Assembly (NCBI GenBank): GCA_002256205.1 | Contig: NKIW01000003.1 | Span: forward strand, 62,001-126,000 | Reading direction: 5' to 3' | Origin: Rhizobiales bacterium PAR1 | Lineage (GTDB): Bacteria; Pseudomonadota; Alphaproteobacteria; Rhizobiales; Beijerinckiaceae | DNA: 64,000 nucleotides | Shown: one piece after another, positions 33,712-43,431 of the stretch | Position numbering within the stretch: the first letter of the stretch is position 1 | Layout: each line of letters starts with the position of its first letter | Position numbers and translations under genes: made by a program | Notes under the pieces: model-generated | Seen by the model: only the letters and a program-made list of their open reading frames with translations | Told to the model about the DNA's origin: nothing | The model's database searches: none

Positions 33712-34542
33712 ATGTTTGGAATTCCTGTTGCCGATCTCATCACGCTCGTGATCGCCCTTGTCGGCGCGGGGCTGATCACGGGCCTGCTCGCGGGCATGTT
33801 CGGGGTCGGCGGCGGCGCGGTGATCGTGCCGGTGCTCTACCAGATCTTCGGGTTTCTCAACGTACCGGAAGAGGTCCGGATGCACCTCTGCGTTGGCACC
33901 TCGCTGGCCATCATCATCCCGACTTCGGTGCAGTCCTTCCGCACCCATCATGCCAAGGGCAAGGTACTGATGGATGTGCTGAAGGTCTGGGCCGTGCCGG
34001 TCGTGGCCTCGGTGATCGCGGGCGCGGCGATTGCGGCCTATGCGCCGGGCCTTCTGCTCAAGCTCGTGTTCATCTTTGTCGCAACCTCGAACGCCATCAA
34101 GCTGCTCTCGGGCCGTGATGACTGGCGCCTTGCGGAAAAATTGCCGGGCGTGGTTGGCATGCGGGCTTATGGCGTCCTTATCGGCCTCGCCTCGGCGTTG
34201 ATGGGCATCGGCGGCGGCGCGATCTCGAACATGATCCTCTCACTCTATGGCGTCGCGATCCACAATGCGGTCGCGACTTCTTCTGGCCTGGGCATCCTCA
34301 TCTCGATCCCCGGTGCGATCGGCTACATCATCGCCGGCTGGCCGAAAATGGCGATGTTGCCGCCCCTTTCCATCGGCTTCGTCTCTATCCTCGGCTTTGC
34401 GCTCGTTGCACCGACCTCGACGCTGATCGCACCATTCGGTGCCAAGCTTGCGCATGCCATGCCGAAGCGCCGGCTGGAGGTGGCGTTCGGTCTGTTCCTG
34501 CTCACCGTCAGCGCCCGCTTCATCTGGGGCTTCATCGGGTAA
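33712..34542 (+). CDS. Sulfite exporter TauE/SafE family protein
   Basis: A 276-residue TSUP-family membrane protein with about eight transmembrane segments in two repeated halves. The family glycine motifs are visible: GLLAGMFGVGGGAVIVPVLY in repeat 1 (about residues 25-44) and GLASALMGIGGGAISNMILS in repeat 2 (about 162-181). These proteins move sulfite, sulfoacetate or other organosulfur anions. ATG 33712 is used because the upstream open frame contains no hydrophobic or conserved sequence. The substrate is unknown; neighbours do not point to sulfur metabolism. Confidence 0.9.
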   Translation: MFGIPVADLITLVIALVGAGLITGLLAGMFGVGGGAVIVPVLYQIFGFLNVPEEVRMHLCVGTSLAIIIPTSVQSFRTHHAKGKVLMDVLKVWAVPVVASVIAGAAIAAYAPGLLLKLVFIFVATSNAIKLLSGRDDWRLAEKLPGVVGMRAYGVLIGLASALMGIGGGAISNMILSLYGVAIHNAVATSSGLGILISIPGAIGYIIAGWPKMAMLPPLSIGFVSILGFALVAPTSTLIAPFGAKLAHAMPKRRLEVAFGLFLLTVSARFIWGFIG

Positions 34543-34614
34543 ATCCAGCGGCTGCCAATTGCATGGCATCCTCGAGGCGCTATGCTGCGCCCGTTACAGG
34601 GAGGTCGTGCGGCG

Positions 34615-35931
34615 ATGACGAAGGGTGAAGGAGCGGGTGGCCTTGCTGATGATGTCAGCCGGCTTTTCCAGCGCATCGACGCCGCCCGCGATGATCTCGT
34701 TCGCCTGACGCAAGATCTCATCCGCTTCCCTACCATCAATCCGCCCGGCGACGCCTACGAGGTATGTGCGCGTTTTCTCGGAAAGCGCCTCGCGGATCGC
34801 GGCGCGGCGGTGGAATATGTGCGCGGGCTTGGTGAGCCGGATGACACCGATCTCCACCCGCGCTTCAACGTCATCGGTCGCTTTTCTGGCGCAAGTCCCG
34901 GCCCCTGCATCCATTTCAATGGGCATATTGATGTCGTGGAGGCCGGACTGGGCTGGACCGTTCCGCCCTTCGAAGGCCTCGTGCGCGACGGCAAGGTTTA
35001 TGGGCGTGGCGCCTGTGACATGAAGGGCGGCATTGCTGCTGCGATCATCGCCATGGAGGCCATTCTTGATGAAGGGCTGCTGAGCGTCGGCGCACTCGAA
35101 TTTTCTGGCACGGTGGATGAGGAATCCGGTGGTTTCGGCGGCGCGGGGATGTTGGCTCGAAAGGGCTATTTTGCTCGTGACAGGGTCGACCACGTCATCA
35201 TTCCCGAGCCACTGAACCCGGATCGCGTCTGCCTCGGTCATCGCGGTGTATGGTGGGCGGAGGTCGAGATCACCGGCCAGATCGGTCATGGCGCGATGCC
35301 ATTCCTCGGTGTCTCGGCCATTCGCGGCATGGGCGATTTTCTGGGGCTTCTTGAAGCCGAATTGCTGCCCGCGCTCGGTACCCGCATCACGCGGATGCCT
35401 TGCGTTCCGGAAGGCGCGCGCGCCGCGACGCTCAACCTCAATTCCGTGCACGGCGGCCAGCCCGAGCCCTACAACGGTCGCCCCGCGCCGGTGGTGGCGG
35501 ATCGCTGCCGCCTCGTGCTCGACCGGCGCTACCTCATCGAAGAAGACCTCGATGGCGTCAAAGCCGAGATCGTCGCGCTGCTGGAGCGGGTGAAGGCGCG
35601 TCGCGCTGGGCTCGATTACTCGGTGCGCGAGATCATGACTTTCGAACCGACCATGACCGAACCGGAAGCACCGCTCGTGCAAACGCTCGATCACTGGATC
35701 GAGGCGCTGTTCGGCAAGCCTTCGACGCATGTCGCTTCACCCGGCACCTACGACCAGAAGCACATCACGCGCTTTGGGTCGGTGCGCGATTGTGTCGCCT
35801 ATGGTCCCGGCATTCTCGATCTCGCGCATCAGCCGGATGAGTGGGTCGGCATTGACGATATGATCCTTTCCGCCAAGGTGATGGCGGCAACGGCATTGAC
35901 CCTGTTGCGGCGGCGTTGCACGGCGGCATAG
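34615..35931 (+). CDS. M20-family deacylase (acetylornithine deacetylase / succinyl-diaminopimelate desuccinylase-like)
   Basis: A 438-residue zinc amidohydrolase. Metal ligands are visible in HFNGHID (His), GRGACDMKGG (bridging Asp) and DEESGG (catalytic and ligand Glu), and a dimerisation domain insertion spans about residues 215-330. GGGAGG lies about 10 bases before ATG 34615. It lies 71 bases upstream of a complete dipeptide-type ABC importer on the same strand, so it probably cleaves N-acylated amino acids or peptides brought in by that system. It is longer than DapE (about 375), nearer to the ArgE/peptidase group; the exact substrate is unknown. Confidence 0.88.
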   Translation: MTKGEGAGGLADDVSRLFQRIDAARDDLVRLTQDLIRFPTINPPGDAYEVCARFLGKRLADRGAAVEYVRGLGEPDDTDLHPRFNVIGRFSGASPGPCIHFNGHIDVVEAGLGWTVPPFEGLVRDGKVYGRGACDMKGGIAAAIIAMEAILDEGLLSVGALEFSGTVDEESGGFGGAGMLARKGYFARDRVDHVIIPEPLNPDRVCLGHRGVWWAEVEITGQIGHGAMPFLGVSAIRGMGDFLGLLEAELLPALGTRITRMPCVPEGARAATLNLNSVHGGQPEPYNGRPAPVVADRCRLVLDRRYLIEEDLDGVKAEIVALLERVKARRAGLDYSVREIMTFEPTMTEPEAPLVQTLDHWIEALFGKPSTHVASPGTYDQKHITRFGSVRDCVAYGPGILDLAHQPDEWVGIDDMILSAKVMAATALTLLRRRCTAA

Positions 35932-36002
35932 GATCGACGAATCGAAGCAGTCAATTCCTGTGATTGGATAGTGCTGCAACGCGTAAAACTGGAGTGGTAA
36001 CG

Positions 36003-37511
36003 ATGGCTGCAACGACCGGACGGGTTTTCGGGAAGCTTCTCGTGCGGAGCGTCGCGACGTTCGCGCTCATGGGCGCAGCCGCGATTCCGGCGCTCGCCCA
36101 GAACAAGGATACGGTCGTCATCTGCCAGACGCTGGAACCGCCGATCCTCGATCCCTCGGCCGGTGCCGCTGCCGCGATCCGCGAAGTCACCTACGCCAAT
36201 ATTTTCGAGGGTCTCGTTGGGCTTGACCGCACGTCGAAAATCATTCCGCGCCTCGCCGAAAGCTGGACCGTCAGCGACGACGGGCTGAAATTTCGCTTCA
36301 AACTCCGCAAGAACGCGACCTTTCATGATGGCAGCCCGCTGACCTCGGCGGATGTGAAATTCTCCCTTGAGCGCGCGGTCGCGCCCGATTCCAAGAACAC
36401 CCAGAAATGGATTTTCGAACCCATAGCCGCCATTGCGACGCCCGCGCCGGATGAGGTCGAGATTACGCTGAAGACTTTCTCAGCCGATTTCCTCGATGGT
36501 CTCGCCTGGGGCGATGCCGTGATCGTCTCGGAAAAAACCATCGCCAAAGCTGCAACCGAGCCGGTTGGCACTGGTCCATACAAGTTCGTGCGCTGGAACC
36601 GGGGTGACCGGCTGATGCTTGAGCGCAACGACACGTGGTGGGGTGGACAGGCTGCGATCAAGTTCGCGACCTTCCGCTTCATCACCGATGCGCAAGCGCA
36701 GGTCTCCGCGCTGTTGGCCGGAGATTGCGACGCCAACACCAACATCGGTGCGCAGGAAGCGGTGCCGCAGCTGATGTCGAACGCGAACCTCAAGGTTAAC
36801 GTGGGACGTACCGAAGGCGAAACTATCGTCGCGATGAACAATGCCAAGGCGCCGCTCAACGATGTCCGCGTGCGGAAGGCGCTGGCGATGGCGATTGACC
36901 GTCGTCTCGTCAATGAAGGCGCGGTCTCGGGTCTTGGCACGCCGATCGGCAGCCATTTCTCGCCCAATCACCCGGCCTATGTCGATCTGACGGGTGCAAT
37001 TCCCTACGATCCTGCAAAAGCAAAGGCCCTGCTCGCCGAAGCGGGCTTCCCGAATGGTCTGAACCTCACCCTGCGTCTGCCGCCGCCGGCCTATGCGCGG
37101 CGTGGCGGCGAGATCGTCGCTGCGATGCTCAAGGAAATCGGCGTCAACGCGACCATCGAGCCGCTCGAATGGCCGCAATGGCTGGAGCGCGTATTCCGCG
37201 GCAAGGATTTCGATCTCACCATCGTCAGCCACGTCGAGCCGATGGATCTGAACATCTACGCACGCGACAACTACTATTTCGGCTACACCAATCCGGCGTT
37301 CCGCGCGGCCCTTGCGCAGACAAAAACCGCTAAAACCGAGGCGGAACGTAACGCTGCCTTCGCTGCCGCGCAGCGCCAGATCGCGGAAGATCAGGTCAAC
37401 GTTTTCCTGTTCATGCTGCCCAAGGTGACGGTTGCGAAGAAGGGGCTGTCCGGCATGTGGGAAAACTGGCCGCTGCCGGCCAACCCGCTCGCCGAACTGA
37501 AGTGGAACTGA
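36003..37511 (+). CDS. Peptide/opine-type ABC transporter substrate-binding protein
   Basis: A 502-residue SBP_bac_5 family protein with a signal peptide (about 1-36, ending near PALAQ). Typical blocks are SWTVSDDGLKFRFKLRKNATFHDGSPLTSADV and the following LERAV segment, and YKFVRWNRGDRLMLERNDTWW. It binds the ligand in the periplasm for the two permeases and two ATPases encoded next. GGAGTGG precedes ATG 36003. No Cys at the cleavage site, so it is soluble rather than a lipoprotein. Confidence 0.93.
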   Translation: MAATTGRVFGKLLVRSVATFALMGAAAIPALAQNKDTVVICQTLEPPILDPSAGAAAAIREVTYANIFEGLVGLDRTSKIIPRLAESWTVSDDGLKFRFKLRKNATFHDGSPLTSADVKFSLERAVAPDSKNTQKWIFEPIAAIATPAPDEVEITLKTFSADFLDGLAWGDAVIVSEKTIAKAATEPVGTGPYKFVRWNRGDRLMLERNDTWWGGQAAIKFATFRFITDAQAQVSALLAGDCDANTNIGAQEAVPQLMSNANLKVNVGRTEGETIVAMNNAKAPLNDVRVRKALAMAIDRRLVNEGAVSGLGTPIGSHFSPNHPAYVDLTGAIPYDPAKAKALLAEAGFPNGLNLTLRLPPPAYARRGGEIVAAMLKEIGVNATIEPLEWPQWLERVFRGKDFDLTIVSHVEPMDLNIYARDNYYFGYTNPAFRAALAQTKTAKTEAERNAAFAAAQRQIAEDQVNVFLFMLPKVTVAKKGLSGMWENWPLPANPLAELKWN

Positions 37512-37536
37512 TTTCGCGCGCGGCGAAGGCCGGGGC

Positions 37537-38487
37537 GTGGTCCGGTTTCTGATCAAACGACTGGCCGCGATGGGGCTCACGCTCTTCTTCGCGGCCCTTG
37601 TCGTTTTTGGCGTGCTCGAAGTGCTCCCCGGTGATCCCGCCGCGACGATGCTCGGCCTGAGCGCAACACCGGATACCATCGCGGCGCTGCGGCTTGAACT
37701 CGGGCTGGACGCCCCACCGCTGGCGCGCTTCTGGGGCTGGGTCGTCGGCTTTTTTTCCGGCAACCTTGGCATCTCCTACACCTACCGCGTGGCGGTGGGC
37801 GGCCTCATTGCCGAGCGCATGGCGGTGACCCTGCCGCTCGCGCTGATGGCGCTGGCACTGGCGGCGAGCCTCGGCATCGCGCTTGGCGCACTCGCTGCTG
37901 CCAAGGCGAATACGCGGATCGATGCGTTGGTGATGGGCCTTGCCCAGCTCGGTCTTGCGATCCCGAATTTCTGGTTCGGCATCCTCTTCGTGCTGCTGTT
38001 TTCGATCACACTCGGCTGGTTTCCTTCCGGCGGCTTTCCCGGCTGGCGCGAGGGTCTTTTCCCGGCCATTCAGGCACTGGTTCTGCCCGCCTTCGCGCTC
38101 GCGCTGCCGCAATCGGCGGTTCTCGCCCGCATCACCCGCTCCTCAATGCTGGAAACCCTCAGCGAGGATTATATCCGCACCGCCCGCGCCAAAGGGTTGA
38201 CGCGCGGACAGACGCTGCGTCGCCATGCCCTGCGCAACGCGCTGGTCCCGGTGCTGACCATGCTCGGCCTGCAATTTTCCTATCTCGTTGCCGGCACGAT
38301 TATCGTCGAGAACGTTTTTGCACTGCCGGGCCTCGGACGGCTCCTGGTGCAGGCGATTGGCGGGCATGATCTCATCCTGATCAAGAGCCTCGTGCTGTTC
38401 TTTGTTGCGGCGGCCGTGATCACCAATGCGCTGGTCGATATCGCTTATGGCTTTGCGGACCCACGCCTGAGGGTCGCGCGGACATGA
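37537..38487 (+). CDS. Dipeptide ABC transporter permease (DppB-like)
   Basis: A 316-residue inner-membrane permease with six hydrophobic segments. The family N-terminus (FLIKRLAAMGLTLFFAALVVF) and the EAA loop for ATPase contact (DYIRTARAKGLTRGQTLRRHALRNAL, about residues 210-235) are present. The start is GTG 37537; no ATG lies close enough to give the full first helix. It overlaps the next gene by 4 bases. Confidence 0.92.
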   Translation: MVRFLIKRLAAMGLTLFFAALVVFGVLEVLPGDPAATMLGLSATPDTIAALRLELGLDAPPLARFWGWVVGFFSGNLGISYTYRVAVGGLIAERMAVTLPLALMALALAASLGIALGALAAAKANTRIDALVMGLAQLGLAIPNFWFGILFVLLFSITLGWFPSGGFPGWREGLFPAIQALVLPAFALALPQSAVLARITRSSMLETLSEDYIRTARAKGLTRGQTLRRHALRNALVPVLTMLGLQFSYLVAGTIIVENVFALPGLGRLLVQAIGGHDLILIKSLVLFFVAAAVITNALVDIAYGFADPRLRVART

Positions 38488-39308
38488 GGCGCGCGCTGTC
38501 TCACCCTTCCTTCATGATTGGCGTTGTGCTCAGTGCCGCGATCCTTGCCGTTGCGCTCATTTCACTGGTCTGGACACCCTATGACCCCGGTCAGATGCGC
38601 ATCATCATGCGCCTCAAGCCGCCCGGCGCTGATTTCTGGCTCGGAACAGACCAGTTCGGGCGCGATGTCGTCTCCATGCTGATGGTCGGCACGCGCAATG
38701 CCCTCATGGTCGGGCTGGTGGCGGTCGGCCTCGGGCTGACAGCAGGGTTGGTGCTCGGCATGCTCGCCGCGCGTTTCCAAGGCTCGTTCCTCGATGAAGC
38801 GCTGATGCGCAGCCTCGATTTTGTCTTCGCCTTCCCGGCGGTGCTGACGGCGATCCTGATCCTGACCTTCATGGGCCCCGGCCTTGCCAATGCGATGATC
38901 GCCATCGGCATTTTTAACATACCCGTCTTTGCCCGGCAGGCGCGTGGGGCGGCCTTGCAGGTGATGGCGCAGGATTATGTCCGGGCCGCGCGCCTTGCCG
39001 GCTGTGGCACCTTTTCGATCCTCCGCCGCCACGTGCTGCCGAATATCGCCGGGCTGATGATCGTTCAGGCGAGCACGCAATTTGCACTCGCCATTCTTGC
39101 AGAAGCCGGACTCTCGTATCTCGGCATCGGCACCCAGCCGCCGAACCCCTCATGGGGGCGGATGCTCAACGATGCGCAAACCTTCCTCTCCCGCGCGCCG
39201 CTGCTGGCGATCTTCCCCGGCGCGGCGATTGCGCTTTCGGTGCTGGCGTTCAACCTTCTGGGTGATGGCCTGCGCGATCTTCTTGATCCACGCCTGAAAG
39301 AGCGTTGA
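38484..39308 (+). CDS. Dipeptide ABC transporter permease (DppC-like)
   Basis: A 274-residue permease partner with six hydrophobic segments, the family motif WLGTDQFGRDVVSMLMVGTR (about residues 52-71) and the EAA loop DYVRAARLAGCGTFSILRRHVLPN (about 160-183). Together with the preceding permease it forms the membrane channel. ATGA overlap with the gene upstream and a gap of 2 bases to the ATPase gene indicate one operon. Confidence 0.93.
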   Translation: MRRALSHPSFMIGVVLSAAILAVALISLVWTPYDPGQMRIIMRLKPPGADFWLGTDQFGRDVVSMLMVGTRNALMVGLVAVGLGLTAGLVLGMLAARFQGSFLDEALMRSLDFVFAFPAVLTAILILTFMGPGLANAMIAIGIFNIPVFARQARGAALQVMAQDYVRAARLAGCGTFSILRRHVLPNIAGLMIVQASTQFALAILAEAGLSYLGIGTQPPNPSWGRMLNDAQTFLSRAPLLAIFPGAAIALSVLAFNLLGDGLRDLLDPRLKER

Positions 39309-39310
39309 GC

Positions 39311-40279
39311 ATGCTCAAGGTCACCGATCTTTCAATCACGCTGGGGTCTATCACGGCGCTTCGCGGCCTGAACTTCGCGATCCGGCCCGGCGAAACGCTC
39401 GGCATTGTCGGCGAATCCGGCTCGGGAAAATCGATCACGGCGCTCGCGATCATGGGGCTTCTGCCGAAGGTGATGCGGGCCTCGGGCCGGATCGAACTCG
39501 AAGGAAATGACCTTCTCGCGCTCGATGAATCCGCGCTCTGCAGATCGCGCGGACGGCGCATGGCGATGATCTTTCAGGAGCCGATGACGGCGCTCAACCC
39601 GGTGATGCCTATCGGCGCGCAGATTGCCGAAGGGCTGGTGTTGCACGGAATCATGAGCCGGCATGAGGCGGCAGAGGAAGCCATCCGCCTCGTGGGTCGT
39701 GTTGGCCTGCCGGACCCCGCCGCACGCGCGCATTCCTATCCGCATGAACTTTCCGGCGGCCAGCGCCAGCGCGCGATGATTGCGATGGCGATCGCCTGTC
39801 GCCCGGCGTTGCTGATTGCCGATGAGCCGACCTCCGCTCTGGATGTTACGGTGCAGGCGGAAATTCTCGCGCTTCTGAAGGAGGTCCGTGAAGAAACCGG
39901 CATGGCGATGCTGTTCATCAGCCACGATCTCGCGGTGATCTCGAAGCTCGCGGAGAATACCCTTGTGCTATACGGCGGCGCAGCGATGGAAATGGGCGAA
40001 ACCCATGCGCTGCTGGCCGCGCCGCGCCACCCCTATACGCGCGGGCTGATCGCGGCGATTCCGAGCGGAAACGCCCATAATACGCGCCTCAACCCCATTC
40101 GCGGACATGTGCCGGAACTGGCAAAGCTGCCGCCGGGCTGTCCGTTTCATGGTCGCTGCCCGCTCGGCGACGAGCGTTGCCGTATCGAGCGCCCGGCACC
40201 GGATATCGCAGAAACAACCGCATGGTGCCATCACGCGGGTGCGCATGCGCCGCTTGCACCTCTTGGAGTGACCTCATGA
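39311..40279 (+). CDS. Dipeptide ABC transporter ATP-binding protein (DppD-like)
   Basis: A 322-residue ABC ATPase with Walker A (GESGSGKS), signature LSGGQRQRA, Walker B LLIADEPTSALD and switch His in FISHD. The C-terminal oligopeptide/dipeptide domain has the cysteine cluster CPFHGRCPLGDERC, which in relatives can hold an iron-sulfur cluster. ATG 39311 is used; an in-frame TTG lies two codons earlier. Confidence 0.93.
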   Translation: MLKVTDLSITLGSITALRGLNFAIRPGETLGIVGESGSGKSITALAIMGLLPKVMRASGRIELEGNDLLALDESALCRSRGRRMAMIFQEPMTALNPVMPIGAQIAEGLVLHGIMSRHEAAEEAIRLVGRVGLPDPAARAHSYPHELSGGQRQRAMIAMAIACRPALLIADEPTSALDVTVQAEILALLKEVREETGMAMLFISHDLAVISKLAENTLVLYGGAAMEMGETHALLAAPRHPYTRGLIAAIPSGNAHNTRLNPIRGHVPELAKLPPGCPFHGRCPLGDERCRIERPAPDIAETTAWCHHAGAHAPLAPLGVTS

Positions 40280-41064
40280 GCGTGATCCTCGAAGCGGTTG
40301 ATCTTCACCGGCACTACCCCCTGCCGCGTGAGGGCATTTTCGCCCGTCGGCGTCATGTTTCAGCGGTGAACGGGGTCTCCTTCGCGCTGGAAGAGGGCAA
40401 AGTCCTGGGCATTGTTGGCGAATCCGGCTCCGGAAAGTCGACACTCGCGCGCCTGTTAGTCGGGCTTGAAGCGCCGGAGAAGGGCGAGGTCCGCTTTCTG
40501 GGACAACGCATTTCCGGCCTTGGCGATGCCGCGCTGCGCCCGGTTCGACACCAGATCCAGATGGTGTTTCAGGACCCCTTCGGCTCACTGGATCCGCGCA
40601 TGCGGGTTCTCGACAGCATCGGCGAGCCGCTGGATGTCGCCGAGCCGGGTCTCGCGCCTGAGGCTCGCCGGGAGCGCATCATCGGGATGCTGGAGCGCGT
40701 TGGCCTCGGGGAGGGCGCGCTGACGCGTTATCCGCACCAATTCTCCGGCGGTCAGCGCCAGCGCATCGCGATTGCCCGCGCGCTGATCACCCATCCGAAG
40801 CTGCTGATTGCGGATGAACCCGTTTCCGCACTCGATGTCTCGGTGCAGGCGCAAATCCTCAACTTGCTGCTCGATCTCAAGCTCGAATTCGGCCTCAGCC
40901 TCGTCTTCATCAGCCACGATCTCGGCATCGTGCGCTATCTGTCCGACCGCGTGATCGTGATGCAGAACGGTAAGATCGTCGAGGAGGGCGAGACGGAGGC
41001 GCTTTTTTCCGCCCCCGCCGAGGCCTACACACGCCAGCTGATCGCGGCGATGCCCAAGCTGTAG
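40276..41064 (+). CDS. Dipeptide ABC transporter ATP-binding protein (DppF-like)
   Basis: A 262-residue ABC ATPase, the second of the heterodimer: Walker A GESGSGKST, signature FSGGQRQRIAIARA, Walker B LLIADEPVSALD, switch FISHD. It is shorter than OppF/DppF (about 320) because the C-terminal cysteine-containing extension is missing; it ends soon after AYTRQLIAAMPKL. ATGA overlap with the previous gene. It completes the importer, so the operon from 34615 to 41064 is self-sufficient. Confidence 0.92.
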   Translation: MSVILEAVDLHRHYPLPREGIFARRRHVSAVNGVSFALEEGKVLGIVGESGSGKSTLARLLVGLEAPEKGEVRFLGQRISGLGDAALRPVRHQIQMVFQDPFGSLDPRMRVLDSIGEPLDVAEPGLAPEARRERIIGMLERVGLGEGALTRYPHQFSGGQRQRIAIARALITHPKLLIADEPVSALDVSVQAQILNLLLDLKLEFGLSLVFISHDLGIVRYLSDRVIVMQNGKIVEEGETEALFSAPAEAYTRQLIAAMPKL

Positions 41065-41086
41065 AGCATTGAGCTTTTAGCGGGTC

Positions 41087-41830
41087 TCAGATGCACCGCC
41101 CGCCATCGACCTCGAGAACCGAGCCGGTCGTCATACTGGCTTCGTCGGAAGCCAGAAACAGCGCCGCGTTGGCAATGTCGGCAGGGGTCGAGAACCGCCC
41201 GAGCGGGATGGTCGAGATGAACTTCGCGCGGATCTCGGGCGTATCCTGGCCCATGAAGGTGGCGAGAAGCGGCGTCTCTCCCGCAACGGGAGCGATGGCG
41301 TTGACGCGGATCCGGAACGGCGCGAGTTCTACTGCCATCGATTTCGAGACGAGATTCACCGCACCCTTCGAGGCGTTGTACCAGGCGAGGCCGGGGCGCG
41401 GACGAATGCCGGCCGTCGAGCCGATATTGATGATCGCGCCGCCCTTTTCCTTCATGGCCGGCACGCCAGCGATGGCGAAGTTGTAGATCGATTTCACGTT
41501 GACCGCGAAGACCCGGTCAAATTCCTCTTCGCTTACCTCGGTCATCGGCTTGTTGCGATGAGAGATGCCGGCATTGTTGACGATGATATCGAGTTTGCCG
41601 AAAGCCTTGAGCGTCTCCGCGACGATGGCCTTCACATCAGCAAGTTTCGAGACATCACCGCCGATGCCGATGGCGCCGCCGGGCAGGCTGGCGGCCAGTT
41701 TCGCCGCGCCCTCGCCGTTGATATCGGTGACGACAACCTTCGCTCCCTCGCGCGCGAAGACCTCGGCGATGCCCGCACCGAACCCCTGCGCGCCGCCGGT
41801 AACGATGGCAACCTTGCCCTGAAGACGCAT
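41087..41830 (-). CDS. Short-chain dehydrogenase/reductase (SDR)
   Basis: A 247-residue classical SDR. Cofactor motif TGGAQGFGAG (residues about 12-21), structural NNAG (about 88-91), and catalytic Ser in INIGS with YNASK are all present. Asp in VVTDI at the end of the second strand favours NAD over NADP. The start at 41830 (MRLQGKVAIVTGG) is chosen because it is the family N-terminus. It resembles 3-oxoacyl-ACP reductase and glucose dehydrogenase types; the substrate is open. It is divergent from dusA and convergent with the ABC operon. Confidence 0.88.
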   Translation of the reverse strand: MRLQGKVAIVTGGAQGFGAGIAEVFAREGAKVVVTDINGEGAAKLAASLPGGAIGIGGDVSKLADVKAIVAETLKAFGKLDIIVNNAGISHRNKPMTEVSEEEFDRVFAVNVKSIYNFAIAGVPAMKEKGGAIINIGSTAGIRPRPGLAWYNASKGAVNLVSKSMAVELAPFRIRVNAIAPVAGETPLLATFMGQDTPEIRAKFISTIPLGRFSTPADIANAALFLASDEASMTTGSVLEVDGGRCI

Positions 41831-41955
41831 ATTCCACCCCTGATGTGTTGTTGGCTTTGCCGCAGGATGCGCGGACTTGGCGCCGCGAGCAAGGTACCGC
41901 CACAGAAAATTCGCCTCCCGTTGGCAACTTGGAGAAAAGTCGGTAGGAGGCTCCC

Positions 41956-42984
41956 ATGTCGAGCGATGCGCCCCGCCTGAAACCCGTTGATCTGCGCTTT
42001 TCCGTCGCCCCGATGATGGATTGGACGGACAGGCATTGCCGTGTCTTCCACCGCCTGCTTTCTCGTCACGCACGGCTCTATTCCGAAATGGTGACGACCG
42101 GCGCGATCCTGCATGGCGACCGCGAACGCCTGCTCGGGTTTTCGGCGGTCGAGCAGCCGGTCGCGTTGCAACTCGGTGGTTCAGATCCGGATGATCTTGC
42201 CCGCGCGGCGAAAGTCGGCGCGGAGTTCGGCTATGTCGAGATCAATCTCAACTGCGGTTGCCCCTCCGACCGTGTACAGAACGGGCGCTTTGGTGCTTGC
42301 CTGATGCGTGAGCCTGCGCTCGTGGCGGACTGTGTGGCTGCGATGCGTGAGGCAGTTTCGCTGCCAGTCACCGTCAAGTGCCGCATCGGCGTCGATGAGC
42401 AGGAGCCGGATGAAGCACTGTTCAGGATGGCGGAAGCGGTTGTTGCCGCGAAGGTCGATGCGCTGGTCGTCCATGCGCGGAAGGCCTGGCTGAAAGGCCT
42501 GTCGCCAAAGGAAAATCGCGATATTCCGCCGCTGGATTATGGCATCGTGCGGCGTCTCAAGGCGGTTCACCCGGCGCTGCCCATCGCGATCAACGGCGGG
42601 ATCGCGACGGTTGAGGAGGCTCAGGCGCTCCTTGTTGCTTCTGAGGAAGGCCCAGCGCTCGACGGCGTGATGATTGGCCGCGCGGCCTACCAGAACCCCT
42701 CGATCCTGCTCGATGTCGATCCCGTTCTCTTTGGCGAGCCCGCTCCGCATGTGGATGCCTTCGAGGTGCTCGAAGCGCTGATCCCCTATCTCGATAGCCT
42801 CATTGCGACGGGGCATTCGCCGCATGCTCTCACGCGCCATGTGCTCGGGATTTTCCAGAGCGTACCCGGTGCGCGCGGCTTCCGCCGTCACCTTTCAACT
42901 GAGGCGGTCAAAACAGGTGCGGGGGCGGAAGTCCTGCGTGATGCCATGGCGCTGGTGCGACGAACCCCGAAAATCGCAGCCTGA
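41956..42984 (+). CDS. dusA: tRNA-dihydrouridine(20/20a) synthase DusA
   Basis: A 342-residue flavoenzyme that reduces uridines in the tRNA D-loop. The N-terminal VAPMMDWTDRHCR motif, the catalytic cysteine C102 in NCGCPSDRVQNG, VKCRIGVDE and the HARKAWLKGLSPKENRDIPPL loop are typical of DusA rather than DusB/C. The AINGGI motif closes the FMN site. ATG 41956 follows GTAGGAGG. The thioesterase gene starts 9 bases after the stop. Confidence 0.94.
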   Translation: MSSDAPRLKPVDLRFSVAPMMDWTDRHCRVFHRLLSRHARLYSEMVTTGAILHGDRERLLGFSAVEQPVALQLGGSDPDDLARAAKVGAEFGYVEINLNCGCPSDRVQNGRFGACLMREPALVADCVAAMREAVSLPVTVKCRIGVDEQEPDEALFRMAEAVVAAKVDALVVHARKAWLKGLSPKENRDIPPLDYGIVRRLKAVHPALPIAINGGIATVEEAQALLVASEEGPALDGVMIGRAAYQNPSILLDVDPVLFGEPAPHVDAFEVLEALIPYLDSLIATGHSPHALTRHVLGIFQSVPGARGFRRHLSTEAVKTGAGAEVLRDAMALVRRTPKIAA

Positions 42985-42993
42985 GGAAGCCCG

Positions 42994-43431
42994 ATGAGCA
43001 ACGCCCTGTTTGACCGTATCGCCGAGAGCTTTGGCCGTCAGGGTCTGATGGGCACGCTTGGCGCGACGCTCGAAATCGTCGAGCCGGGCAGGGTGATGAT
43101 CCGCATGCCGTTCTCGAAAGCGATCTCGCAGCAACACGGCTTTGCCCATGCCGGCTCGATCTCGACCATTACCGACACCGCCTGCGGCTATGCCGCGCTG
43201 ACGCTGATGCCGGATGACAAGGCCGTGCTGACCAGCGAATTCAAAATCAACCTTCTTGCGCCCGCCATCGGTACGCATTTCGAGGCCGAGGGGCGCGTGC
43301 TGCGCGCTGGCAAGCGTGTCCATGTCGTGCAGGGAGAGGCTTACGCCGTTCAGGGCGAGAGCCGGAAGCAGGTCGCGGTCATGCTCGCAACGATGATGGT
43401 CATCGAGGGTGAGACGGGATTAAAAGCTTAA
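42994..43431 (+). CDS. PaaI-family hotdog thioesterase
   Basis: A 145-residue hotdog-fold protein of the PaaI/YdiI group that hydrolyses acyl-CoA thioesters. The helix region has HGFAHAGSISTITDTACGYAA (about residues 48-68) with the Gly and Asp expected for the active site, followed by TSEFKINLLAPAIG. It is probably cotranscribed with dusA. Its TAA stop (43429-43431) overlaps the stop of the convergent small membrane protein gene through TTAA. Confidence 0.88.
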   Translation: MSNALFDRIAESFGRQGLMGTLGATLEIVEPGRVMIRMPFSKAISQQHGFAHAGSISTITDTACGYAALTLMPDDKAVLTSEFKINLLAPAIGTHFEAEGRVLRAGKRVHVVQGEAYAVQGESRKQVAVMLATMMVIEGETGLKA